Positions 1-11,400 of a stretch of 64,000 nt of DNA are shown here, piece after piece. This DNA comes from Pseudoneurospora amorphoporcata (taxonomy: Eukaryota; Ascomycota; Sordariomycetes; Sordariales; Sordariaceae). The stretch lies in contig MU859177.1 of the NCBI GenBank assembly GCA_033297205.1, positions 47,434-111,433 on the forward strand, in the 5' to 3' direction. How positions within the stretch are numbered: position 1 is the stretch's first letter; every line of letters begins with the position of its first letter. The notes under the pieces were generated by a model, which had not been told where the DNA came from, did no database searches, and saw nothing but the letters and a program-made list of their open reading frames with translations. The translations under genes and the position numbers were made by a program.

Positions 1-276
1 CTAAGGTACCTAGGTACCTAGAGGTAGTCAAAGAGGAGTTCTTCCACCAGCTCTGAACATGTTCACCTTCAAAAAGAGCAGCCCTCAGCATGCCTTTTTT
101 TTCCTTCGCGGACTCTGGATTACCACAGTGGTTTGTCGGTGGTTGAGAGTCAAGACTTGACAGCTGCCAGACAAGACGTGATGCTGTTGTGACTGCCGTC
201 TGTTGAATCGATAACTGGGAAATTTTTCTAGATGATTTTTCATCTCAAACCAACATCTCCAAAACATCATCGATGC

Positions 277-1122
277 TCACCCTTGACCTTTTTGCCACCT
301 CCATTCTCCTTCAAGTTCCCCAGTCACCCCTCCATCAGTAGAGGTAAACTCAGCAGGCAACTCAACCGGCCCAACAACACTCGAACCCAATTCTTTCGGC
401 TCGTTATCTGGCGTGTACAGCTTTTTTGACGGTACTGCAGCCGCAGCCATTGAGCTGCTTTGCCCATGCAACTCCGGTTTATCACCAGTTTGCCACGTCA
501 AATCGCCGTCGCGCTCAGGTGGGTGTGCTAATGTCACGCGCAGCTTCCTTTTGATGCAGCGGAGCTTTCCCTTTCTGTACAGAAATAAGAGGACTCCCAA
601 CCCAATGACTGCCAGGGCGATGACGGCGCCGACAATGGCCCAGATCCAGGGGCTTGGGCCGCTTGCTGAGTCTTTGGTTTTGAGTTGATCGGGGGTTACA
701 GCCACGGTAGGCCCGTTTTGGTTCGTATACGTGGCTGTTGCTCAGGTTGTCGTCGAGGTATACCACGACGGGTCGATGTTTTTTTGCTCTTGGCAATACG
801 AGATGTAAGGAGAGAACGCGGGATCAAGTTCGGCTTTGAGAAGTTCTCTGACATCTTCAGCAGCGTTGGCTAGAAGGCAGGAGTAGCACTCGTTGTAGGA
901 GTGCATGAAGGGACTATCATCAGGACATAAACCTGGAGTTTTCCCAACCCGTTGCGCTTCGTATAACGCGTCGACTAGTTCACGTTAGTTACGGCACCAG
1001 GTAAACCAGGTGAAGGAACAGAAAAACTTGGACATACTGCAGATATCGTAACACTGGCTGGGTGTCAGAAGCGTTGTCGGATCGCTTTCACGTTCCGAGA
1101 GTAGGAGACTAGTAAACTGCAT
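277..1122 (-). pseudogene. Single-pass membrane protein with Cys-rich ectodomain, in-frame TGA
   Basis: Two exons fit: 1122-1038, then 974-277, with donor GTATGT and acceptor CTAG preceded by a CTAAC branch site. Together they give 261 codons in one frame except for a TGA at 742-744. The ectodomain has paired cysteines (motifs YNECYSC and ISYC) and ends in WYTSTTT; the TGA falls directly after this. A short Thr-rich stalk, one transmembrane segment (WIWAIVGAVIALAVIGLGVL) and a cytoplasmic tail with GDKPELHG and VELPAEF follow. The gene at 2798-3838 has the same order of motifs and reads Leu where this copy has the stop, so the two are paralogues. No intron of usual fungal length can remove the TGA. 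Function is unknown; the layout suggests a plasma-membrane surface protein. Either it is a recent pseudogene or the stop is read through. Confidence 0.6.
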
Positions 1123-1500
1123 TGTAGGCAGTACACTGTAAACCTAAGTGACGAACTGACTGTTGGAAGGTACACAAACAGCGGCTGTGAACGACGAGAA
1201 AGGGAAGAGAGGGAGGAAAAGAGAAAGAACGGGGACTGGTGTGAGAAAATGCTTCCCTTCCATTTTATTTAAGCCGGCGAAAGAGGAATGATAGGTTATT
1301 TGAGGCGCCCTGTAGATATTTTAACAGATGTAACACACGGGTAGGAGCGGCGTCGTACCCGGACCTAAACATGGGCGTAGCTGAGAGCCAGTTCACGGAT
1401 TCCAGGTATTTATTGATCGCTACACGCTTACACTATTCCAGTATGCTGCAGCATTTCATTGAATGGTCAATGGCTTGAATGGAACTCAAAACGAAACACA

Positions 1501-1739
1501 TACACATCAATGCTGGAAAGTTCGTTAGCGCGGGACTTCATAGGGTACTATTCGCAATTCAACCAACATACCACCAATTTTCATGCAAGAAGCTGGTATC
1601 AACCCGATGCATTTTGCCAGTTTCGTACATGCTCTCTAATTTTTCCCTGTGAATGTGGTTATCCCGTTGTTTTGTTGTGAAGTTTTGCTCACCCCTGTCA
1701 CGAGAACCGCGCTAACAAACTTTCCAGCATTGATGTATA
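1501..1739. mobile_element. MITE-like element with 33-bp inverted termini bounded by TA
   Basis: The first 33 bases (1501-1533) are the reverse complement of 1707-1739 with two mismatches, and both outer ends are TA. The core of the repeat is CATCAATGCTGGAAAGTT. The 173-bp interior has no convincing coding sequence. TA-bounded termini are characteristic of Tc1/mariner-type elements, so this is probably a short non-autonomous copy; the superfamily is inferred from the ends only. Confidence 0.7.
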
Positions 1740-1964
1740 AAGCAGTAGCGTTCGGTGGTGAAGTGTGCGGTGGAAGTGTCGTGGCTAGGTCGTGATTGGA
1801 GTTACACAAACTCGGCTCAGCGTGAGGCGACCGCCTGCAAGCCCGGATACCTGCATCTTCAGGTGTCGAGCTGCTGAGAACTTGGCTTGGAATGATCCGA
1901 GAGCCTATACATCGGGTGAGGGTGTTGAGTGTCTTCCAACAGCCCGGTATAGGTAGTCATTGCC

Positions 1965-2725
1965 GGGCACGGTTAATAGGGGCCTCTCAGAATGTGGGTC
2001 TTGTTACGTGACAGTTATCTTTCTGTACCTTCTCCTAATTACTTGTAAATTACCGAAATAGCTATTTTTACAGGCAAACTCTAAGTTAGTGTTAGAGTTA
2101 GTCTAGTGTTAGGGTTAGTTTAGGGTTAGTTAGGGTTAGGGTTAGATCCGGAGGTGCAGGGGGCCGGTGAGAGGCTCTCGCGTGATAAATGTTTCCTCTC
2201 AATTGATATAATGTGACGAACGGCAGTCTGATCTGCCTAAGTGGGATAGCTGAAGGTAAAGACTATCAGAGTCGTTCGGTGAAGCCAAAAGGTTCACAAC
2301 AAGTATGGTGGCGTCATACGTGTCTCGATGATAATGATCAATTGACTACTGTCGAACTATCTAACAATCTGAGTTCTTCAGTCGTCCCTTTATACTTCTG
2401 ACACCTTGGCTCCCATTTGCCTGGTTGGTGTCTGCTCACGATGGTGTTCTGCTCACGGTGAGCACTTCCTCTCTGTGAGCACCCTTCGGGCGTTCCCCTG
2501 TCCCTGTTCCTGGTCCTACGTCACACTATCTTATCGTAAGCGGGGCTGTCACATCCCAACAACCTGGTTGGTCCGCGTTATTACTTAAGTTCGTAACATA
2601 TAATTACATATGGTAGTCATATGTCTGTAAAATACGGTAATTACGGCCGAGGTACACTCGGTACTTTTTTCTCCGGAAAAGTGGAGTTTGGACAGGGATT
2701 TGAGAGGCCCCTAATCACCTAGCCC
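1965..2725. mobile_element. Non-autonomous MULE-like DNA transposon with 9-bp target duplication
   Basis: An identical GTCATTGCC stands at 1956-1964 and at 2726-2734. Directly inside, the left end GGGCACGGTTAATAGGGGCC and the reverse complement of the right end GGGCTAGGTGATTAGGGGCC are alike; 21 of the first 25 positions agree, and the sixteen-base stretch ending CCTCTCA is nearly perfect. Weaker inverted similarity continues for about 110 bp, both arms reaching a motif close to TTTTACAG. A 9-bp target duplication with long inverted termini is the pattern of Mutator-like elements. The 761-bp element holds no transposase and carries a telomere-like tract. It separates the two paralogous membrane-protein genes. 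Confidence 0.75.
2083..2145 (+). repeat. Interstitial telomere-like tract, degenerate (TTAGGG)n
   Basis: About 60 bp of TTAGGG-related units, in which TTAGGG alternates with shortened or altered forms such as TTAG, TTAGAG and TCTAG. TTAGGG is the usual telomere repeat of filamentous ascomycetes. The tract lies wholly inside the MULE-like element, close to its left inverted terminus, so it is not a chromosome end. Confidence 0.8.
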
Positions 2726-2797
2726 GTCATTGCCCCTGGCAAAAACAAGTGGACGCCAAGCATTTTCTTTCACATCAGCGAACAGCACCCCTTAACA

Positions 2798-3838
2798 TCA
2801 ACAATGCTCGCTCCCCTCTCTTCCATCCTTATTTTCCCGCGGGTCTGGCGGCGCTCTACTCTCATTGAACTCGGTAGGTAACTCGACCAACCTCGTGCTC
2901 AGACCCTTGGCAGACATCTCAATAGGTTTCTCGCTCGAATCCAGCTCCTTCGGTGGCCCTGTAGAGGCAGCCACAGCTCTGCTCTCCCCATGAAGCTCCG
3001 GTTTGTCTCCAGTTCTCCAAGCTGTATCTCCATCGAGCTCTTGCGCCGACTCCAGGCCCAGCTTTTTCTTGATGAAACGGAACTTGCCTCGCTTATAGAG
3101 AAAGGCAACGATTCCCAGGCCAATGAGAACCAACGCTATGACGACGCCAACGATGGCCCAGACCCAGGAACTGGGACCGTTTGTTGCCGTACCAGGAGGT
3201 GCGGCAGTGGTTTGTTGAGACGTAGGGCTGGAGCCGGTGGTTGTGGTAGCTAGGACAGAAATCGGTTAGCCATCTGCTAAATAGGCTCTGACTGAGGAAC
3301 GGCTGGGCGACTGAAACTGCACATATACTGCCAACCTCGAGTGTCCCGTCAACGTACCTGCTGTTGATGTAGATGACGGGGCATTTGCTGGAAAGCCTGT
3401 CCAGTCGGAACGGAGAACTGAAGTATCCTTCACCACGGTCACCGTTGTGCGAATGTTGCTGATCGTGAGTGTGGCTACCGCCAAAGTTGTTGTCGAAGCG
3501 TACCATGAAGGGTCGACTCCTGCTGGAACGTTTTGTTCATCACAGTAACCGATGAACTGGGCGAATCTCGGCTCGAGATACTCTTTGACGACTGCACCAT
3601 ATTCAATTTGGGTAGAATGCCGAAGGCAGACATCGCATTCATTATAGTGTTCCCTGAAGGAACTCCCAGCCTCGCAAAGACTGGAAGTTTTCCCAACTCG
3701 CTGGGCGTCAATATACGCAGTCTCTGCAGGCGTTAAGAGTCAGCGGTAGTCAGGATATACGATAAATAGACCGAGAAATCTCCACATACCACAGAGCTCT
3801 TTACACTCGGGGGGAGGCTCATTATCCTTCGCTGCCAT
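2798..3838 (-). CDS. Single-pass membrane protein with Cys-rich ectodomain (intact paralogue)
   Basis: Three exons in phase: 3838-3790, 3723-3358 and 3249-2798, giving 288 residues. Donors are GTATGT and GTACGT; acceptors are GCAG and CTAG. The start ATG at 3838 gives MAAKDNEPPPECKELC, without an obvious signal peptide. Cys pairs (NECDVC, GYCDEQ) are followed by PSWYASTTT, a long Thr/Ser stalk, a transmembrane segment near residues 165-188 (WVWAIVGVVIALVLIGLGIV) and a basic then acidic tail with GDKPELHG and VELPTEF. The tail motifs are shared with the broken copy at 277-1122. I do not recognise the family by name. The topology suggests an N-out surface protein whose conserved tail motif may bind a partner. 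A missed upstream exon carrying a signal peptide cannot be excluded. Confidence 0.75.
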
Positions 3839-6500
3839 CGTCACTCGTTTCACGGTGCGAAGTATATTGTTTATCCACGTCGTCGCTCAAGAAAGGTTCG
3901 AAGGGGCCTGTGAAGAGTGAACAACAAGATCACAACGGCCCAGTTTATCAGGATAGAATAGGCAAAGAAGTAAGAGCAAAGACTGAAAGAGCGAGGTCGA
4001 GCGGGGTATGTCGCATCCTTGGTGAAAATCTAGGCTGATCAGATTTGACAAAAACAACGCTGATAGGTAGCCTGATGACTTACCAGAGACCGACTCTAAT
4101 AGAGCCAGTGCAGATATGAGGCTCGAGTAGCGTCGGTACCCGAACCAATATGCCGGAAGATAGAGGGGCACCTCTGTTGATCGCCATGTGCTTGGCATAA
4201 TCTCCCACTGAACCGCTGCATGCCACCATCTAGCTAGACATTGAACATGATGTGATTGGTTGCGGATGGTATATTCGGCCGTTTGGGTGTTGAAGTTCGA
4301 CTCAAAGCGGCCGGTGGTGTTTCTGGGTGGTTCTCGCGGGTTGCTCGAAGAAACCCAATTCGAGCGTCGTCGTCGCCGCAAACCACAAGGCCCAAATGTT
4401 GCATGGGTTGATGAGCGACGCGGAGGGAGGGGGTTGGCCCTTGAATGAGAGCCAAGATAATCGAAGGAGAAGAAGTACTCGTCTGGACTCAAATCGGGCA
4501 TGTACCTGGATCTGATGAGCGGAGCTTGGGGTCGCCTAAGAGCGTTTCTAGCCCAGAGGAGTAGTCGAAACATGGGTTGGAGCAATCTTGAGTTTTCAAC
4601 CCAAGATGACCGGGAATGTAGCAAGTCTGTAAGCGTCGAAGAGATAAAATCTGTTGAGTCGTTAGCTATGAGCCTGGAGGTAAACAGGACTTGCCATATG
4701 GGGTAGACACTCACTCCTAACGGCAAGCAAACGGCACTTCCTTATCACACGACCATTCCCTTCTCTTCTCGTTCCCTTGAGGCTTGTTATTCGCGTCCAG
4801 GTGAAGCCCTCCTACCGCAATCCTGCGTCTATGATGATCTGAGGCTGGCCATCACTCGACGCCCATAAGCCCTGAGCTAGAAGGTCGTGATGGTCGCTTT
4901 GACTTTGACGGCACCTGTTTCGAAAACGCTCGGCCTGATGTCCCAAGACAAGTAAACGTCCGTCTTCCAAGTCTGGGCTGCGCATCAACGATCATATTTC
5001 CTCTGCTATACCGACCTGAACGTAACTGTTCGACGAGCCAGTGCCTTGTAGTAAAAGCGCATATTCGGCATGTTCCGTATACTCTCCTATGCTTCCACGC
5101 GTTAATCGTAAACACTTGATTCCCCGTGAAACAAGGTATTCGCGAACTATGACGCCCGAGCCGTCATAATGGGTAATCATCCAAATATGCATGTCTCAAC
5201 TTGAACCGCGCGCGCGCGATTGGTGGCCTGCTCAAGAAACTAGAATCGGAAACTCATTCTATACAAGCAACTAGATGCGTCTGCCAATTGCCCGGAAATA
5301 ATCATGGGCGCAATTGAGAGTTCTCCAGTGGGATCTCCCATGGCCCATGGCCGGGGGAACTGATACGTCGTGCAGAGTGAACGCAACAGGACTTGGCATG
5401 CTGCTTAGCACAGTCGTCTAGACTCCTAGATATCTTTGCGGCGAGATTGAATTCGACCTTTTGTTTGTAAGCTTCGGGAAGACTGGAGACTTGAAGCGAC
5501 TGGTCTTGCCATCCAAATAAGCCTTCCCAGGTGCTAGCAGATGGCTTGGCCATTCCCCATGGCCGTGGTTGAGTAAATGTTGAAGTAAGGAAGAGTGTGA
5601 ATTGATTGCCTCGCAACGTGGAATAAGAAGGGTTGGGTTCAAATGCTGCGGTATTTGCTGGATCGTCGACATGGTGCTCAATTTTTCGTTGCCATGGTTT
5701 GGTGAAAGAAGGACGAGATTCGAACGAGGAAAGTCCAAAAAGACACGAGAGAATGCCCGTGACTTCCTTATCACCCGGCAGAAGCTCAACAAACACCATG
5801 AGTCGCTCCCGCAGCGGGGTAACTCGCTAAATGTGCCAGCTTTTAGCGATACGCCCCCTATATTGCACTAACTCGGGCACCACTCCGCATGATGACGTGC
5901 CCCCGCGATATTGACGTGTGGCACCGGACGAGACGGAGCGGGCCGGGGGCGGGCCGGAGCGAGAATGGATACGGTTGCCGGTCGAGTCGCCGGTTGATGA
6001 AGACTGGTCAGAAACATGTCCGGGACGTGCTCGCATTTCCGATATCTCGAATTAACTTCAACTCACCATGTTTCCAAAGCTCCAGATCCAACAACATTAA
6101 CAAGCGCTTACTGTGTAGGAAGGCCCTGCCGAGGTTCCATTCTCCCGAGGGAGCAGTGCATGCAGGGCTTGGGGTAAACGACCCCTCATTATTAAAAATC
6201 ATCCGCGAAACCACAGGTCAAAGGCGAAAGAGGTAGGGAAATCATTTGCAGCTATACTATAGCATAGGTATCCAAGTGTCGTGTTATGCATGGTTACATT
6301 ACGGGATTGAAATTGCTGTAATGATCAACAGATTCGTGGGCGGGTTCTTGGTGGGAGGGTTTGTAAGCCGAGGGTACCTAGGCTGTTTCAATGGCCATCT
6401 GCTCCTCAGTTAGTCACGTGTCTCATCAGGACGACATACACTCAATCCATCTTGCCAAGAATCACATACTGAGAAGCATCACAACATACATCCACTCACC
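3839..6500. other. Intergenic region without a supported gene
   Basis: Several open frames occur, the longest 279 codons on the minus strand at 3887-4726. None shows a recognisable domain, protein-like composition or paired splice sites. A GC-rich stretch lies at about 5920-6000 and a short (CG)n run at about 5209-5218. The last part must contain the promoter and leader of the hydrolase starting at 6501. Confidence 0.5.
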
Positions 6501-8036
6501 ATGGCACCCACCTACAACTTCGAAACCACCATCCAAAAGGCCGTCGACGACGGTATCGTCCCCGGCGTTGTCCTCTACGCCCGCAACAAACATGGTTTGT
6601 CCCCATTTTCCTCCACCTTTCCCCTAGAATACAGTCTAACCTCCCGCCACAGGAACCCTCAACTACTCCCACGCCGCGGGGCACGCCTCCCTTTCCCCCT
6701 CCAACCCACGGCCCATGACCCCGCAAACCATCCTGGCCCTAGCCTCCATGACCAAGCTCCTAACCTCCATCTGCGTCCTCCAACTTCTCGACCCGTCTTC
6801 CCCCTACGCCAATTCCTTCTTCCCCCTCGGCCTCGACACCCCCGTCACCGACCCCGTCTCCTACCCGCAAACTTACCTCCCCGACCTGGCCTCCCTCCCC
6901 ATCCTCTCCCCGACGACAACAGACCCCTTCGCCACCCGCTCCCGCACCAAACCCATCACCGTCCGCCACTTGCTCACCCACTCCTCCGGCTGCGGGTACA
7001 CCTTCCTGCAGCCTCAGCTCATCGCCTGGAACGAGTGGAAGCTGCGCCAGGAAAACAAGAAACCGCATCTGCCCGTGGCGACCGCCTTCGCGCAGACGGT
7101 CCCCGAGCAATTCTCGTCGCCTCTACTTTTCGAGCCGGGCGAAGGCTGGGCTTACGGGTGCGGGATCGATTGGGCTGGGTGGCTGTTGGAAAAAGTCACT
7201 GGCGTGAAGCTGGACGATTGGTTGCAGGACCACGTCGTCCACAAACTGGGACTGGAGAGGGGACGTCTGACGTTTTATCCCGAGCGGGTGTGGCCTGAGG
7301 AACAGCATGACAGAAAAAGGGTGGCGGAGATGGGGAAGAGGGTGCAAGCGGAGTGGGATAATGATGTAGCTGGCGCTGATGCTGGTGCTGGTGCTGGTGC
7401 TGGCGACAATAGAACAAAGACCGAGGGACACGCAAGGACCCGACACTTCGACACCCCGCAACTGCTCAAACCTGACCGCGGCGCCTTCGGTGGCCAGGGA
7501 GGGTTCGCGGACCTGGGCGCATATTGCGAGGTGGTGTATTCGTTGTTGGTTGATGACGAGCGGTTACTCACCAAGGAGATGGCTAGACTCCTATTTGAGG
7601 GGCAACTGAAGGAGGAAAAGGCGAAGGCGGCACTGAATGAGAATATGAAGACGCCGCAGTGGGTGGTTGGTTATGTGGACGAGCCGTCCGAGGAGAAGGG
7701 CTTGGTGTATGATTGGACTGCCGGCGGCTTGTTGGTCGATGAACCCGGGAATGGTGAAGGGAGTGGAAGATGGAGGAGAAGAGGGTATTTGGGGTGGGGT
7801 GGGATATTTAACTTGACTTGGGTGAGTCTTGAACTTGTCTTTTTTTTTTTTTTTTTTGGGACACGGTGAAAAGGAACATCGGCTAACATTTGATGTGTGA
7901 ACAACAGTTCGTCGATCGACAGGCCGGTGTTTGTGGAGCGTTTGGGGCGCAGACTTTGGACCCGGCTGACCCGCTGATTGAACCGTTGATCAAGGATTTC
8001 GAGAAGGAGATCTATGAGAAGCATGCGGCCAAGTGA
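6501..8036 (+). CDS. Beta-lactamase-fold serine hydrolase (class C / LovD-like esterase)
   Basis: Three exons in phase: 6501-6594, 6653-7821 and 7908-8036, giving 463 residues. Introns start GTTTGT and GTGAGT and end CACAG and AACAG. The catalytic SxxK motif is SMTK at residues 63-66. HSSGCGY (Tyr near 147) supplies the usual second catalytic tyrosine region. GCGIDWAGWLLEKVTG and a C-terminal WGGIFNLTW with AFGAQTLDPADP complete the pattern of the Beta-lactamase family (PF00144) fungal esterases and transesterases. The product is probably a cytosolic esterase or acyltransferase; no signal peptide is seen. A short Gly-Ala repeat (about 7370-7405) interrupts a loop. The second intron contains an 18-base T run. 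Next to it, convergent, is BUD6. No biosynthetic cluster partner is visible, so the substrate is open. Confidence 0.9.
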
Positions 8037-8483
8037 TCAGTATACATCATATGCCTCGTCGCTTCTAGGGAGAAGCTCACTACTTGTTCTTTACCGAAAG
8101 CCCCTGAGCAGTGTCCTTCCTCTGCAATGGTTGCCTTTTTATCGTCGTGTTAGGCGAACATGTGAATGACAATCACCAAGTCCACAAGTGGCACCACAGC
8201 ACCTTAGGTACCTGATCTTGTTCAATTGGTAAACTGTAACAAAAGTAAAACATTAATTGTTAAACCAAAAAAGGGGGTATAAGGTTTCCGTGCCTCTCTT
8301 CTGACGCTGTCTCTTCCCTCCTCCCCGTACCATCCATAGACTACTCAAGTCTCTACCTAGCCCGTCAACAACAAATCACATATACAGACGTGTTTCCAAC
8401 AGCTCTTTCCTGGACAACGACTTCACCCACATTTGTAGGCGTAGACATCACCTCGCGTTCAAGCCTCGGTAAACTGGCTCTCT
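8037..8483. other. Intergenic space between two convergent genes
   Basis: This holds the 3' ends of the hydrolase (plus) and BUD6 (minus). It is AT-richer than its neighbours around 8220-8280 and contains one GGTACC palindrome. No open frame of interest. Confidence 0.6.
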
Positions 8484-11400
8484 TCAAGCAGTCGCACCGG
8501 GCTCCTTGGCGGGTTCAGCCTTCTCCTTGCCTTCTGTTTCATCCTCATCCACGTCCGCCTTCACTTCGCTCTTACGATTCTCCTTATTCTTCTCCTTCGC
8601 TTCCTCATCATCCTCTTCTTTTCCATCTTTAGAGCCCTTGGCAGAACCACCCTCCTCTTCCTCGCCCTTCTTCTCACCCTCTTCCCCACTCTCCTCCTCC
8701 TCCTCCTCCTCCTCCTCCTCATCATCATCATCGTCCTCATCCTCATCATCCTCCTCCTCATCATCCTCCCCATCCTCCGCCATAAGCCCATTCATGCGCT
8801 CCCAAACCTCGCGTCTGATCCTATCATCCTTGGCCTTGCGCGCCCTCTCCACCTCCTCAACACCACCACTCTTCTTCAGCTTCCCTTCCTCCACAAAAGC
8901 GGCCAGCTCCTTCGTAAGCGGGTTAACCATTCTGGTCTGCAGCTCCTTCTGCCTCAGCTTCTCCGCCCGTTCAATCGCCTCCAATCTGCTCTCGTGATTC
9001 GGCTGCAACGCGCGCACCTCGCCCAGGACGCCCTCCTTCGCCTCGCTAGGGTCCGCAGACGTGACCTTCTCCGAGATGCTCTTCAGCCCGCGACTAAAAG
9101 CACCAAAGGGCGCGGGGCCGTTGGACACCGATCCATTGACCGTGTTGCCCTGTCCGCCCTCCTTCATTTGCTCCTTGGTTGCCTGCTCGACGAGCGCAAA
9201 AGTTTCGCTGGCCTTCTCCAAGTCGTCGCGCAAGTCGACCATGAGATCTTCCATGAGGCGCAGCTCGTCGCGGCCTTGGCAGACGTCCTCGAGCTCCTTC
9301 TCCCAGATCTTGGTCCAGACGGGCTTCTCCTTCTTCATGTACTCCTCCATCCTCTTGAGCTCCTTGGTGAGCGTGGCAATGTCCATGGTGACGGCCTCGA
9401 GCTGTCTGGGGAGCGGGCGGACGCCGCGGTGGACGACGTCCTTGCGGAGGTCCTCGACGAGATCTTGTAGGTCGTCTACCTTGTTGACAAGCCGGTCACT
9501 ATCGGCGTTGAGCACTTTACGACCCTTGGTGACGTATGCGCGGCCCGAGTCGCCGTCCCCGTCGGGAACGGACAATTTGGCAGCGGCGGTCTTGACGTTG
9601 TTGGCCTTGTTGCGGAGAGCAGTCATGGAGCCTTGGACTTCGGACTGGAAGTTGGAGTAGGTCTGGCGAAGGACGGCGAGGTCGCGACGGAGAGATTGGA
9701 TCTCGGTTAGTTGGTCTGGGTTGAGCTTCTTGGACGAATTGGCGATGGCAGCAGCGCCGGCGACGGAAGAGGACGAAGAGCGTGGCGAGGCCGTCGAGTC
9801 CATACCACTTGGTGCCATGATGGTGGTGGGCGGGGCGGCGGCAATGCGAGCGAGATCCTTGGCGGTCTCCTGTTGACGCTCCGACACGCGTTGAATAGCG
9901 GTGTTTTGATCGTCGACGTTCTGCTTAACCTCCTGGATGATAGTCTTGAGGGCCCCGATGCCCTCGTCAATATGCTTCTTGACTTCATCCAAAGCCTCTA
10001 CATTCAACACTAGTACTGTGCGGTCCTTGATATCAGACAGATCCTCGAGCTCATGGCGAACACCCGAGACGGGATCTTGAATGTAAATTTCGGGTAGATC
10101 AGTACCATTCTGTTGCGTGTTCCACGAGAACTTTTCGATAAAGGCCAGCTGAAGACGGGCAATAGACAGATCGTCGTAACCTTCAGGTAGTACGAACTTC
10201 TTGACCTTGGACTTGTACTGTAGGAAGAGGGTCAGTTCCTTAGTTGCTGGGGGCGAGTTCTCGAGCATAAACGAGCTAGGCGGTTGTTTATCGGGAGTCG
10301 GAGCGCGGATGGAGGGCTTTTGTTGATGCCGAGGAGCGGCAGACGCAGGAGCAGGCCTCGTAGCAGCCGGCTTAGGCGAGTCTACCTCATCTACCATGGG
10401 GATAGGATCCGCGAGAGGGCCATTGAGAGTGGCGCTCGGAGCAGGGTACTTGTCATCTGGCGTCTGGACATTGAAACTGTCGGCTCGGTTGAATGCAGGC
10501 GAATCGGCAGTCTCAGGCTCTTCATTAACCCGGCTGGGAACTCGGGCAGGAGAAGAATCGAGACCGATGGCACGTTGGGATTGGTTTGAAGCATTGCGGT
10601 TGTGGCGGACGTTCATTGCCCGCATCGACTCTCTAATATCGCCCCGGCTCCTGTAAGGTATCGGCGTATTCTGGGCTATAGGGAGCATAGGGATAGCGAT
10701 CCCACCCTGGGCGCCGAGGTGTTTGGAAATCTGGTATGCCGAATATCTGCGGGAAGCTCGTCTTTCCAGATCGCCTCCTCGTTGCAGGGCCGCCAAGGCG
10801 CTCTGTTGCGATTGCTTCGGTGGCGGCGGCGGAGGAGGGAAGTTATCCACGTTGATTTCGGGTGGTGCCGGTGGGCCTGTAGGAATTGTATCTTCGCCTG
10901 GGTAAGGCGCCATAACGGGCATGTTTTGCATCGTGTTGCTCGACAGGCTGGACTGGTCCGAGGTGACAGAGCCGCGAGATTGATCGCGTTGTGTAGGGAA
11001 GCGTCTCGTGGGTGATGCCGTCGTGGGACCAGAGTTCCGAGAATCATCCCTTACAGAGTCCGGTCGGTAACCATTGCTCTCGAGCCCTTCGTTCAACAAG
11101 TTGGTGAGCCCAGAATTAACACTACCCATGGTACTAGTACTGGTAGTTCTGGTAGGCACACCACTGCTGCTGTGACCAGGTCCGCGACTCGGGCCGTGGC
11201 CTCCATCGTCTCCTCCTCCGATACTCGGCTCTCTATCCCTTTGGCGCTGCCTTAGCTTGTGCTGTTTCCTCTTCAGGCCATGCAGCAGATTTATGATAAT
11301 ATCACGTATACTGGGCAGGTATTTCTCGAGACTTTCAGCGCTGGCTTCTTGGCTTAGGGTGGCCTCCAGGATGGTGCGCAGCAGCTCGGGCACATTGCCC

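Noticed and set aside
1..27. Repeated GGTACCTA palindromes at the window start, also near 6374, 8204, 16056, 38291, 49505 and 50084
   Set aside because: Short palindromes scattered without fixed spacing; they look like a background word of this genome rather than a system.
3887..4726. 279-codon minus-strand frame
   Set aside because: No domain, no paralogue and irregular composition; no splice sites link it to the membrane-protein gene that starts at 3838.
5302..5799. 165-codon minus-strand frame
   Set aside because: No recognised motif and several overlapping frames of similar quality; not supported as a gene.
8506..8997. 163-codon plus-strand frame, mostly serine
   Set aside because: It is the antisense of the acidic Asp/Glu tail of BUD6; the Ser run is only the complement of GAG/GAT codons.
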